From assembly GCA_965153355.1 (NCBI GenBank), contig OZ231128.1:43028001-43092000 (forward strand): a DNA stretch of 64,000 bases. Reading direction: 5' to 3'. Source of the stretch: Flaccisagitta enflata. Its lineage: Eukaryota; Chaetognatha; Sagittoidea; Aphragmophora. A model generated the notes under the pieces. The model had not been told where the DNA came from. It did not search any database and worked only from the letters and a program-made list of their open reading frames with translations. Positions 1 to 10,543 of the stretch are shown piece by piece (within the stretch, counting starts at the first letter, position 1; the number at the start of each line of letters is the position of its first letter). Made by a program: the position numbers and the translations under genes.

Positions 1-95
1 GGGCGGAAATGCAACTGTCCGCAACTAAAAATGTGTCCACGGACGGACGGACGGACAAAGCCTCTTATAGAGTTGCGTGTCCGCAACTAAAAATT
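1..95 (-). repeat. Fragment of palindrome-ended dispersed repeat (HP family)
   Basis: Near position 72-90 the palindrome GTTGCGTGTCCGCAAC is followed by TAAAAA, and a (GGAC)n tract lies to its left. The same arrangement recurs about ten times in the window, so this is the reverse-oriented, truncated end of that family. Confidence 0.7.
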
Positions 96-1700
96 TTTTC
101 AATTTTTTAGAAAATTGCCAAAACATGATTTTCAATGTTTTTCTGTTGTGCTATAATAGCCTAAAAAGGGGTCCTAGCCTGATGGGTTTTTTTTTGTCAG
201 CTAGAAAATAGCTAAGGGGAGTCTGATGCAAAATTTCAAACAAAAAGAGTGATAAAAAAGTTTTATAGGCTTTAAAACCAATTTTTTGGATTTTTTGACC
301 CTATTTTAGCATTTTAGGGCCAAAAAATTGTCTCAATAGTTGTAAAGGTGGGGCTTCTTGGCAGGTAAGGATGGATTTGGTCCTAGGGAACTTGCATGAA
401 AAAATTGGTGCCCATAGCTCAAGTAGTTTGGTCATAATAGCTGCTCAAACTGAGATATGTCAAAAAGTGGCATTTTTCCGTTATTTTTTTGACAGTTTTT
501 TGAGGATTTTTCATACTTTTCATTATCCCAGTCCAATAGGACTTTGAAACCAAGTAATTATAGTCCAGGGGAATAGATTTTTATGATAGTTTTAATGGTT
601 TTGAGTATATTTCAAAAATATTTTCAATTTTTTAGAAAATTGCAAAATCATAATTTTTAGCTTTTTTCCATTGTGCTATAATAGCCAAATAAAGGGTTTC
701 AGCCTAATGGGTTTTTTTATCAGCTAGTAAATGGCTTAGGGGAGTCTGATGCAAAATTTCAGACAAAAGGAATGATTAAAAAAGTTTTTACGGCAAAAAA
801 ACCAATTTTTTCCGTTTTTTGACCATATTTTTGCATTTTAGGGCCAAAAAACAGTCCTGGAAGTTTCAAAGGTGGGGTTTTTTTGTCAGGTAAGGATGGA
901 TTTGGTCCTAGGGAACTTGCATGAAAAGATTGGTGCCCATAGCTCAAGTAGTTTGGTCATAATAGCTGCTCAAACTGAGATATGTCAAAAAATGGCATTT
1001 TTTCCGTTATTTTTTTGACAGTTTTTTGAGGATTTTTCATACTTTCCAGTATCCCAGTCCAATAGCACTTTGAAACCAAATAATCATAGTCCAGGGGAAT
1101 AGATTTCTATTATGATTTTGATGGTTTTGAGTATATTTCAAAAATTTGTTCAATTTTTTAGAAAATTGCAAAATCATGACTTTTAACTTTTTTCTAATGT
1201 GCTACAATAGCCAAATAAAGGGTCCCAGCCTAATAGGTTTTTTTTGTCAGCTAGTAAATGGCTTAGGGGAGTCTGATGCAAAATTTCAGACGAAAGTAAT
1301 GAATAATAAAGTTTTTACGGCTAAAAAAACAATTTTTTCCGTTTTTTAACCATATTTTTGCATTTTAGGGCCAAAAAACAGTCCTAGAAGTTTCAAAGGT
1401 GGGGTTTTTTTGTCAGGTAAGGATGGATATGGTCTTTGGGAACTTGCATGCAAAATTTGGTGACCATAGCTCAAGTAGTTTAGTCATAATAGCTGCTCAA
1501 ACTGAGATATCTCAAAAAGTAGCATTTTTGGAGGTTTTTTTTTGACAGTTTTTTGAGGATTTTTCATACTTTCCAGTATCCCAGTCCATTAAAATTTTGC
1601 AACCAAGTTCATATAGCCCAGGGGTATATAATCCCACAATGTATACCTTCATTAAGGGGATTTTTGAAAAATAAGGCCTTTTTGAAAAAATCGGCAAATT
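95..1700. repeat. Tandem repeat, three ~525-bp units
   Basis: The segment TTCAATTTTTTAGAAAATTG recurs near 99, 623 and 1150, and each copy is followed by matching blocks (TGTGCTAYAATAGCC; GGTGGGGYTTYTTGKCAGG; AGCTCAAGTAGTTTRGTCAT). The ~525-bp period resembles that of the tandem blocks inside the large inverted arms at 33.2-39.1 kb. No gene is seen here. Confidence 0.8.
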
Positions 1701-1739
1701 TTTCAGTTTTGAATTTCTGAAATTTAGCCACTACGGCCA

Positions 1740-2210
1740 AACAAAAGCTGGTTTTTTGATAATTTTTTTTTCATAACATAGCTGAAGACAAAAAAAAAAT
1801 CATAGAAAAAAAAATTTTTGAAAAATTTTGTAAAAAAAAGTTTTTACGGCCAAAAAACAAAAACAGCATTTTTTGAGAAAACATACCTAGACTTTAAACA
1901 GCCATAACTCCGCTTCTAGTAAACCGATTTTGATAAAATTTGATATGCAAGTAAAACAGACCTATAATTTGCTTCACCTAAATTTTTATCACTTTCCCTT
2001 GAACGGTTTGGGATTTACGTCCGTTTGAAATTTTTTTTTATTTTAAAATGCATTTTTTAGATAGGTGCTCAAATTTTTTGGACGTGCACCTATCCTAGTC
2101 ATCTTCAGCATGCTTTAAAGTACCTGTATGCAAATTTTCACGCTTCGTGCCGGAAAAGCCGAGTCATTTCCTTAACAACCTGGACTATTTTATTTTATCT
2201 TTATGAAAAC
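1740..2210. repeat. Diverged copy of the end of the large foldback element
   Basis: Blocks such as CCATAACTCCGCTTCTAGTA, a ~25-nt AT-rich block and ATGCAAATTTTCA(C/G)GCTT match, in order, the outer part of the inverted arms at 33.2-33.5 and 38.8-39.1 kb. The piece therefore belongs to the same repeat family, with the ~525-bp tandem units alongside. Confidence 0.7.
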
Positions 2211-2404
2211 CCGAGTTTGTGAGAAAGCTAGGCTTGAGGGTTTTAGAATTAAGAAAATCGTAGTTAATTTATCAGTAGCAGTCTCGTGAGCAAGGCTTCA
2301 TAAAAGTGACGTATCTAAGGAAAGGTCGTGTAGGCGTAAGTTAGAGTTGAGAAATCTTCGGTTCTTTCCGAATTCAGGCTGACGGTCCGACCCCCAGAAG
2401 GGTC

Positions 2405-2556
2405 ATTTTTAGTCGCGGACACGCGACTCTACACCTTGCCGTGTCGGTCGGTCGGTAGATCCGTCACATTTTTGAATTCCAGGCGGTTCTCGCATTACAG
2501 CTCCTGCCCAACCGTCCGCGACTGTCCTGCCGTGTATCCGGCCTTGTTCAAAGTAT
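2405..2556 (+). repeat. Short HP-family element
   Basis: It starts with TTTTTAGTCGCGGACACGCG, whose GTCGCG/CGCGAC halves pair, then a GGTCGGTCGG tract, and ends with GTGTATCCGGCCTTGTT. The same start and end combination occurs at 62.68-62.82 kb and, inverted, at 23.5 and 23.96 kb. Confidence 0.75.
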
Positions 2557-3120
2557 GATCCATCCGGATTTGTTTATGTTACCATTATATATGATGTTTG
2601 AGGGGTTGGAAAACCATTTTTGTTTCGCTTAGCAGCCCTTTGATTTTCTGTCAGCGCCAATTTTGTTGAGAGGTATGCAAATTGGCTTGTGCGGATTTTG
2701 GCGGACTTGGGCCCATCAGCTACTTCCATTTATGAGGTTGCGCTTGTTCTCTAGATCTCTCTTAGCATAAGGTGAACATAGGATTATCAGAGATAGATAT
2801 TTGTGACGACGTCATTATCCTTTCACCAAATAATGCAAATTAGGTTAAGATAATAGATAAGATCAAACAAAGCAAAATTGCTAGCGTAAGATTTTTATTA
2901 AAGACTAACAATTATCGAGACCGACAACAGGACTTCGTTTTGTCAGTCCCAAGCTGGCCCAAGCGTGAAACTGGAAGTTCGTTCCGGTTGCGGAAAAAGG
3001 GCAGGGTCGTTCTAAAACAATAATGGGCTGCTTGGCCGTGACAGTAACGGTATTGAGAAGGAAGAAGGAAGAAGAAGAAGAAAAAGAAGAAAATACAGGC
3101 CGCTCAAGAGTCATTATGGT
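2557..3120. other. No recognisable feature
   Basis: AT-rich sequence, presumably intronic or intergenic upstream of the alanyl-tRNA synthetase exons, with a short GAAGAA-rich stretch near 3057-3090. No gene, RNA or repeat structure was recognised. Confidence 0.5.
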
Positions 3121-3731
3121 CAGTAGGTCTCCCAGAATAACTCATTTTGTTAAAAAGTACTAATCCCTGCGGCTTTTTTTGAAGATTATACACCACTGAA
3201 TAAGAATTCAGCAGCAAAAAATCTTTTTGAAATTGTTTTATGGCGGAAGTATTAGGCCAAAGGTGATATAAGGTCAAAATTTCAAAATGAGAATTTTATA
3301 AATCTGATTGCAGATTCATAATCCTTGCAAAAAACTGTCAAAAGAAAGTGCTCTTCTTTTTTTGATATTCCTTCAGAAACTTAGTCAAAATAAAGGTCAA
3401 AGATCTAGATCGGGTCAAAATTGCTCTTTTGTTTAAAATTGACCTTATTAAGATCTTTGACCTCAATTTTGACAATCTTCCCAAAGGAATATCAAAAAAA
3501 GAAGAGCACTTTCTTATGACAGTTTTTTGCAAGGATCATGAATCTGCAATCAGATTTGCAAAATTCTTATTTTGAAATTTTGACCTTATATCACCTTTGA
3601 CCTAACACTTCCGCCATAAAAAATTTTCAAAAAAAGTTTTATCTGCTGAATTCTTATTCTTTGGTGTATTTTCTTTGAGAAAAGCTGCAGGGATGAGTAT
3701 TTTTCAATAAAATGAGTTTTTCTGGGTGGTC
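3121..3731. repeat. Foldback element, ~300-bp arms
   Basis: The two halves are reverse complements around a centre near 3425. For example AAAGAAGAGCACTTTCTT near 3497 mirrors AAGAAAGTGCTCTTCTTT near 3343, TGGCGGAAGTATTAGG mirrors CCTAACACTTCCGCCA, and the outer AATAACTCATTTTG mirrors CAAAATGAGTTTTT. No internal coding capacity is seen, so this is a non-autonomous foldback. Confidence 0.85.
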
Positions 3732-3794
3732 TAATGGTCAGCGGTTCCCGATGTCCCATTGATATCATTTAGTATTGTAGTGTTGGGGTAATGG

Positions 3795-5135
3795 GGCAGC
3801 GGCCCCGGAGGGGTCGATGACCTATGATTCCACACAGGGCAATTTTGTTTTGGGAGGCATGATCTTGGGTCTGAGAGGTCTGATCTGGGGTCCATAAGGT
3901 CTGATCTGGGGTGTGAGAGACCTGATAAGAGGTCTGCTAGGCCTGAGTTAAGGCTAAAGAAGCCTGAAAAGAGGTCTCAGACGCCTGATTTGGGGTCTGA
4001 GAGGCCTGATTTGTAGTTTGATAGGCCGGATTTGGGGTCTGAGAGGCCTGATAAGAGGTCCAAAGGCCTGAGTTAGGGCCTAAGAGGCCTGATATGTGGT
4101 CTGAGAGGCCTGATTTAGGATCCCAAATGCTTTATTTGTAGTTTGAGAAGCCTGATTTGGGGTCTGGGAGGCCTGATTTTGAATCCAAGAGGCCTGATTT
4201 GGGATCTGAGAGGCCTGATTTGAGGTCTGAGAGGCCTGATTTGGGGTCTAATAGGACGTTTTTGAGGTCTTAGAGACCTGCTCTGAGTTCTGATAGACCT
4301 GATTTGGGGTCTGAAAAGCCTGATTTGGGGTCTGAGAGGCCTGATTTGGGGTCTGAGAGGCCTGATTTGAGGTCTGAGAGGCCTGCTTTGAGGTCTGAGA
4401 GGCCTGATTTGGGGCTTTGGCCTTGGGGGGGGGGTGGACACTGACATTAGATCAAAAAAATTGCCCTGTGTGGAACCATAGGTCATGGACCCCTCCCACA
4501 GTGGGCCATAACTGGGTATGAGTTTAAAAAAATCCCCAATGGTAGTGACTTGGATGAGTAGGTACAATTTCTAGTGGAAAATTGATGTAAACCCTTAAAA
4601 AAAAATTTCCCTTGAAATTTTTTGCAAAAATCATTAAAAAATATCGATTTTCATATATATTCATATATAGATCTCAAAGATATATCATTTTCTAAATTCT
4701 GACTCAAGATTCTTATTCCTGGTAAAATTTCCAATCATTTGATAGGTCACACTATATACTTTTATGAAAAAATAAGATTTTTATTTTCTATGCCACCGTT
4801 ACAAATAAAGCAACGGTGGCCTAAAATATGAAAATTTTATTTTTCATGAAACTATATAGTGTGATCTATCAAACGATTAGAAATTTCACCAGGAATGTGA
4901 ATCTTGAGTCAGAATTTTTTAAACTGATATACCCTTAAGAACTATGTATAAATATATAGAAAAATTGATACTTTTTAATGATTTTTGCAAAAATTTTCAA
5001 GGGAAATTTTTTTTTAAAGGTTTACATCAATTCTCCACTATGAATTGTACCTTCTAATATAAGCCACTACCACTGGGGATTTTTCTTAACTCATACCTAG
5101 TTAAGGCCCACTGTGCTCCGGGGCCGCTGCCCAAA
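3795..5135. repeat. Nested foldback element with GGGCAGCGGCCCC ends and 21-bp tandem array
   Basis: GGGGCAGCGGCCCCGGAG at the left mirrors CTCCGGGGCCGCTGCCC at the right. Inside is an array of a ~21-bp unit (TCTGAGAGGCCTGATTTGGGG) at about 3850-4435. The segment 4490-5125 is itself an inverted repeat centred on GCCACCGTTAC/GCAACGGTGGC near 4800, with TAGGTCACACTATATA mirrored by TATATAGTGTGATCTA. The same core occurs at 16.3 kb. Confidence 0.8.
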
Positions 5136-5232
5136 AAGAAAAGAAAAAAAAAAGAAAAGGAAAATAGTCGCAAAAGCGTTAGATGGTCCGCGGTACCCAT
5201 GCCCTGCCCAAGTGGGTTGTGGTTGAAGTGGA

Positions 5233-5575
5233 AGGGGGAGCAGGGCAGCGGCCCTAAAAGGGTCGATGACCTATGCTTTCACCTCCTCCTCCTCCTTCTC
5301 CGTCCCTCCCCCCTCAAATCCCAGTCTCGAAGCCCAAATTCCAGTCTCGAGGCCCCTATCCCAGTCTTGAGGCTGGGTTCTGGGCCTCCACGCTAGGATT
5401 TGGGCCTTGAGGCTGGGATATGGCCCTCAAGACTGGAATTTGGGCCTCGAGACTGGAATTTGGGCTTCGAGACTGGGATTTGAGGGGGGGGACGTAGAAG
5501 AAGGAGGAGGAGGAGAAGAAAATCCCCCATATGTGTGAAAGCATAGGTCATCGACCCCTTCGGGGCCGCTGCCCA
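5233..5575. repeat. Short foldback related to the preceding element
   Basis: GGGCAGCGGCCCTAAAAGGG and GTCGATGACCTATGCTTTCA at the left mirror TGAAAGCATAGGTCATCGAC and GGGGCCGCTGCCC at the right. The interior is an inverted array of CCCAGTCTCGAGGCCCAAAT-like units. Open frames on both strands here are products of that array. Confidence 0.8.
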
Positions 5576-5606
5576 TAAAGGAGAAATTGAAGAGGGAAAA
5601 GAAGTA

Positions 5607-5613
<7 letters not shown>

Positions 5614-5681
<68 letters not shown>
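5614..5681. repeat. (CT)n microsatellite
   Basis: Uninterrupted CT dinucleotides for about 68 bases. Confidence 0.95.
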
Positions 5682-5684
<3 letters not shown>

Positions 5685-5829
5685 CCTGCTTATATTTCCT
5701 TGCCTGTCTGTCCATCAGTCTGGGAAGTGATATGACCTCATTAAAAATGTGAGGTTGTCTAGCGTATTTTTGGAGTTGTAACCACAGATGAGTAAATTGT
5801 AAAAAAATGAACGTGATAGAATGAAAGTA

Positions 5830-5848
5830 AGAACGAATGAATGAATAA

Positions 5849-5880
<32 letters not shown>

Positions 5881-6105
5881 AAAAAAGGAAAGAAAGAAAG
5901 AAAGAAAGAAAGAATTAAAGAAAGAAAGAATTAAAGAAAGAAAGAATCAAAGAAAGAAAGAATTAAAGAAAGAATCAAAGAAAGAAAGAATCAAAGAAAG
6001 AAAGAATCAAAGAAAGAAAGAATCAACGAAAGAAAGAATCAAAGACTGACTGACTGACTGACTGACTGACTGACTGACTGACTGACTGACTGACTGACTG
6101 ATAGA
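5830..6105. repeat. (GAAA)n and (GACT)n microsatellites
   Basis: A GAAA array with AATCAAAG/AATTAAAG interruptions is followed at about 6046-6100 by a pure run of GACT units. Confidence 0.95.
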
Positions 6106-6118
6106 AAGAAAGACATGA

Positions 6119-6840
6119 TCAGGGGTACGAAAGCTAAAAAATTTTTAGCTTTTTTTAACTTTTTAACTTTTTAACCTTTTTTTTAAAAGTTGTAAAAAGT
6201 TAAAAAAAGTTAAAAAAGGTTAAAAAAAGTTAAAAAACAAAAAAGTTAAAAAAATTAAAAAATGTTAAAAAGTTAAAAAATGTTAAAAAAAGTTAAAAAA
6301 TATTAAAATACTGCAGTCGGCAATAAAAAAGCACTGACTAAAACCATGGGCTATCAAAGTTTTTTAACTTTTTAATTTTTTAACTTTTTAACTTTTTAAC
6401 CTGATTTTTTAACTTTTTAACTTTTTTTAACTTTTTAACCTTTTTTAACCTTTTTTAACCTTTTTTAACTTTTTTTTAACTTTTTTTTTTAACTTTTTAT
6501 TTTTTTAACTTTTTTAACTTTTTAACTTTTTAACTTTTTTTAACTTTTTTAACTTTTTTAACTTTTTAACTTTTAACTTTTAACTTTTTTTAACTTTTTT
6601 AACTTTTTTTTTAACTTTTTTAACTTTTTTAACTTTTTAACTTTTTTTAACTTTTTTAACTTTTTTTTAACTTTTTAACTTTTTTTAACTTTTTTAACTT
6701 TTTTTAACTTTTTTTAACTTTTTTAACTTTTTTAACTTTTTTAACTTTTAACTTTAACTTTTTTAACTTTACTTTAAAAGTTGTAAAAAGTTAAAAAAAG
6801 TTAAAAAAAGTTAAAAACTTTTTAGCTTTCGTACCCCTGC
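6119..6840. repeat. Foldback element with CAGGGGTACGAAAGCT ends
   Basis: CAGGGGTACGAAAGCTAAAA at 6120 mirrors TTTTTAGCTTTCGTACCCCTG ending near 6839. The interior is AAAAAGTTAA units inverted against a long run of TTTTTAACTT units. The flanking GAAAGACATGAT tracts continue on both sides, which suggests insertion into a microsatellite. Confidence 0.8.
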
Positions 6841-7015
6841 ATGATAGAAAGAAAGACATGATAGAAAGAAAGACATGATAGAAAGAATGAATGATAGAAA
6901 GAATGAATGATAGAAAGAATGAATGATAGAAAGAATGAAAGAAGGAATGAAAGAGGGAGTGAAAGTAGGAAAGAAAGTAAGAAAGAAAGAAAGAAGGAAG
7001 GATAAACAAATGAAT
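6841..7015. repeat. Degenerate GAAA/GAATGAAT microsatellite
   Basis: ATGATAGAAAGAA and GAATGAATGATAGAAA units continue the microsatellite seen before 6119. The three overlapping minus-strand frames here, rich in Phe, Ser and Leu, are translations of this repeat. Confidence 0.85.
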
Positions 7016-7305
7016 GAATATATAAATAAATGAACGAATCGTTGAACAAATCCTCTTACGAAGGCGCGGGACCAGGACTTAAAATCATCCACAACTTTTT
7101 TTTGGTATACAAATTTGTACTAATTTTTTCGCTGAATTACTCGTAATATCATGTATGATAACTAGAAAAAGTCAAATTTCATTTAAAAAAAAGGTTCAAT
7201 TTTGACCCCTCGTGAATGGCATACGTTTCTCAAGTTTAGATCATGTCATACGGGCTTGCCTCTATCTCTAAACATTTGGCCAGTTTTGGCTAAATTCTGC
7301 TTAAT

Positions 7306-9004
7306 TTTTAGTCGCGTGCATGCGACTCTATACCCCGCTTTGTCCGTCCGTCGGTCGGTCGGTCGGTTGGTCGGTCGGTCGGTCTGTCCCCATTTTACTT
7401 TTTTTATTCGTTTTTTTCCTATCAAGTCATTTTAAGTCAATTAAGTGATTTTGAGTCAAATTAGATCATTTTAAGTCATTTTAAGTCATTTTAAGTCACG
7501 TTAAGTAAAATTAAGTCATTTGAGTCATTATTGAACTTTAGTCAATTTAAGTCAATCTAGGTTATTTTAAGTTATTTTGAGTAAATTCAAGTCAATTTTA
7601 GTCAGTTTAACTTAGTGTAAGTCAATTTAAGGCAGTATAAGTCAATTTTTATTTACATAATTATAGGTAATTATAGGTCATAATGTAATTCTGGGTAATC
7701 ATAGGTAATTATAGGTCATTATAGGTCATTATGCAATTACAGGTAATCATAGGTCATTATAGGTAATCATAGGTTAATACGCAATTATAGGTCATTATAG
7801 GTAATTATAGGTAATAATAGGTAATTATAGGTAATAATAGGTCATTATAGGTGATTATAGGTAATTATAGGTAATTATAGGTTATTATGCAATTATAGGT
7901 TTTTATGCAATCATAGGCCATTATAGGTAATTAAAGGTCATTATAGGTAATTATAGGTTATTATGCAATTGTAGGTCATTATTGGTCAGTATGTAATCAT
8001 AGGTAATTGTAGGTAATTATAGGAAATTATAGGCCATTATAGGTAATTATAGGTAATTATAGGTCATTATGTAATTATAGGTAATTATAGGTCATCATAG
8101 GTAATTATAGGTCATTATGCAATTATAGGTCATTATTGGCAATTATAGGTCATTATGTAATTATAGATAATTGTAGGTAATTATAGGTAATTATAGGTAG
8201 TTTTAAGTCATTTTGTAATTTTAGGTCATTATAGGTCATTATAGGTCATTATAGGTAATTATTGGTAATTATTGGTAATTAAAGGTCTTTATGCAATTCT
8301 GGGTAATTATAGGTAATCAAAGGTCATTAAACGCAATTATAGGTCATGTAATTATAGGTAATAATAGGTAATTATAGGTAATTATATGTCAATAGACAAT
8401 ATTAGGTAATTATAGGTCATTATTCAGTTATAGGTAATTATAGCTAATCATAGGTAATTATAGTTAATTATAGGTCATTATACAATTATAGGTAATAATA
8501 GGTAATCATAGGTCATTATAGGTAATTATAGGTCATTGTGTTATAATAAGTAATTATGGGTAATTATGGCTAATCATAGGTCAATATAGGTAATTATTGC
8601 TCCATATGTAATTATAGGTAATCATAGGTCTTTATAGGTACTTATAGGTCATTATTTAATTATGGGTAATTATAGGTAATTATAGGTAATCATAGGTCAT
8701 TATAGGTAATAATAGGTCATTATGTTATTATAGGTAATTATGGGTAATTATGGATAATCATACGTCATTATAGGTAATCATTGGTCCATATGTGATCATA
8801 GGTAATCATAGGTCATCATAGGTACTTATAGGTCATTATTTAATTATGGGTAATTATAGGTAATAATAGGTTATTACAGGCAATTAAAGGTCAATAGGTA
8901 ATTATTGTCATTATCGTCATTACAGGAAAAAACGTTCTTCTATAGCTAGGCGATTATATAATTAAGTATGTCTCGCACGCGACTTATAGGTGTTGGCCTT
9001 GTTT
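7306..9004 (+). repeat. Long HP-family element with a ~10-bp satellite inside
   Basis: It begins TTTTAGTCGCGTGCATGCGAC, continues with a GGTCGGTCGG tract and TTTTAAGTCA units, and ends with TCGCACGCGAC then TATAGGTGTTGGCCTTGTT. The interior, about 7640-8920, is a degenerate array of AATTATAGGT/CATTATAGGT units. There is no gene. Confidence 0.8.
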
Positions 9005-9119
9005 GCCTACTTAGCCAGTTTGAAAGACTCAAATCCGCTGAAATTGTATGCACGCATTGAGCTATACCGTTGTGAGATGCTACGCCAAGTTGGGCTTAAT
9101 CGAAGAGTGATTGGCCAAA

Positions 9120-9640
9120 TTATTCAACTTTTTTCATTTTTAGGCCAACATGGCCTGATTTCGGCCTAATTTTGGCCTGATTTTGGCCTGATTTCGGCCT
9201 CATTGCATGATCGTAGCCCTATGAATTGTTGTGACGTGTAAGAGGAGACTGTTGTGAGGCTACATTTCAAATTTCATCCAAATCGGACAAAAACTTAAAA
9301 GTTTTAAGACAAATTTTTTTCATTTTTAGGCCAACTTGGCCTGATTTTGGCCTGATTTTGGCCTCATTGCGTAATCGTAGACCTATAAATCGTTGTGACA
9401 TGTTAGAAGAGACCGTTGTGAGGCTAAACTTCAAATCTTATCCAAATCGGACGACAATTTAAGTTTTTAGACAAGTTTTTCATTTTTAGGCCAACCTGGC
9501 CTGATTTTGGCCTGATTTTGGCCGCATTGCATGATCGTAGCCCTATGAATCGTTGTGACTTGGTAGAGGAGACTGTTGTGAGGCTACATTTTAAATTTCA
9601 TCCAAATCGGACAAAAACTTTAGTTTTTAGACGAGTTTGA
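9120..9640. repeat. Tandem repeat, three ~180-bp units
   Basis: TTTTCATTTTTAGGCCAAC plus a GGCCTGATTTTGG doublet, GATCGTAGCCCTATGAATCG and TCCAAATCGGACAAAAACTT recur in the same order near 9130, 9315 and 9478. Confidence 0.85.
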
Positions 9641-10543
9641 GTAGATACATGTTGAAATCGTGAATCGCGCGCGAAAGCGTCGATAACTTTGAAACCTACT
9701 AAATTGCGATGTTTGCTTTCCTCCTCTCTTCATCCAGGTTGAGAGTTAACAGACTGCCATCTCGGCGGATTTAGATGTTACCTTGTCATCATGCTTGAAG
9801 GAAAAGCAATTTTTATGAATATCAAAAGTGAGCTGGCAGTTAACTGAATGAAAGAAAATGTTTGGACCAGGATGGGACAGATAAAAAGCGCCGATAACCT
9901 TGAAACCTACGAAATTACCGAGGGTAGATGACGTCAAGAAAATGGATGATCGTGTCAATTGAGTAACGCGATAAACTTCGCAGGCGAAGTTGAAGGTAGC
10001 GACCATCGAATTGATGCGTTATTTCATGACTATGATTACAAGTGTTATCATAAATACATAATTAAAAAAACAATACTATTTGTTGTCAAAAATATGGTAA
10101 ACTTTCTCGTCCCTTCTCTATGGCTAACTTACGTCAATTTTTTCCATCTTATCCATTTTGTACACATTTTTTTTCAACAGTCTTGACAATTAGGTCACCG
10201 CGGGTTGGAATTTTGTAGTGTTTCTTCATATTTCAGGATTTTAATGATCATTACTACTAAAAATGTCACACATTACACTTTTGTTACGTCAAAAATGGCC
10301 CTCATTGGACATACTTTTGGCACAAAAATTAAGTGTGTGCGAGTAAAATTTTTCTATATATCGTTAAATTCTGATCAATACCACTCAAGGTTACTAGTGT
10401 AGTGTAGTGGAGACAACTAAAAACCTCTAGAAAGCAAAAAATGAGCTATAATAAGGCTGAAATCAGACCGTCATGGATGAATTCGGAAAGAACCCTTCGT
10501 CTTTTGAGGCTGCATGTTTTCTTTAATTTTGTCTTTTTTGTAG
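9641..10543 (+). other. Presumed intron upstream of alanyl-tRNA synthetase exon
   Basis: No coding segment of the synthetase or other gene was recognised. A ~40-bp stretch near 9650-9720 (GTCGATAACTTTGAAACCTA) is echoed near 9890. The region ends in a pyrimidine-rich acceptor immediately before 10544. Confidence 0.5.
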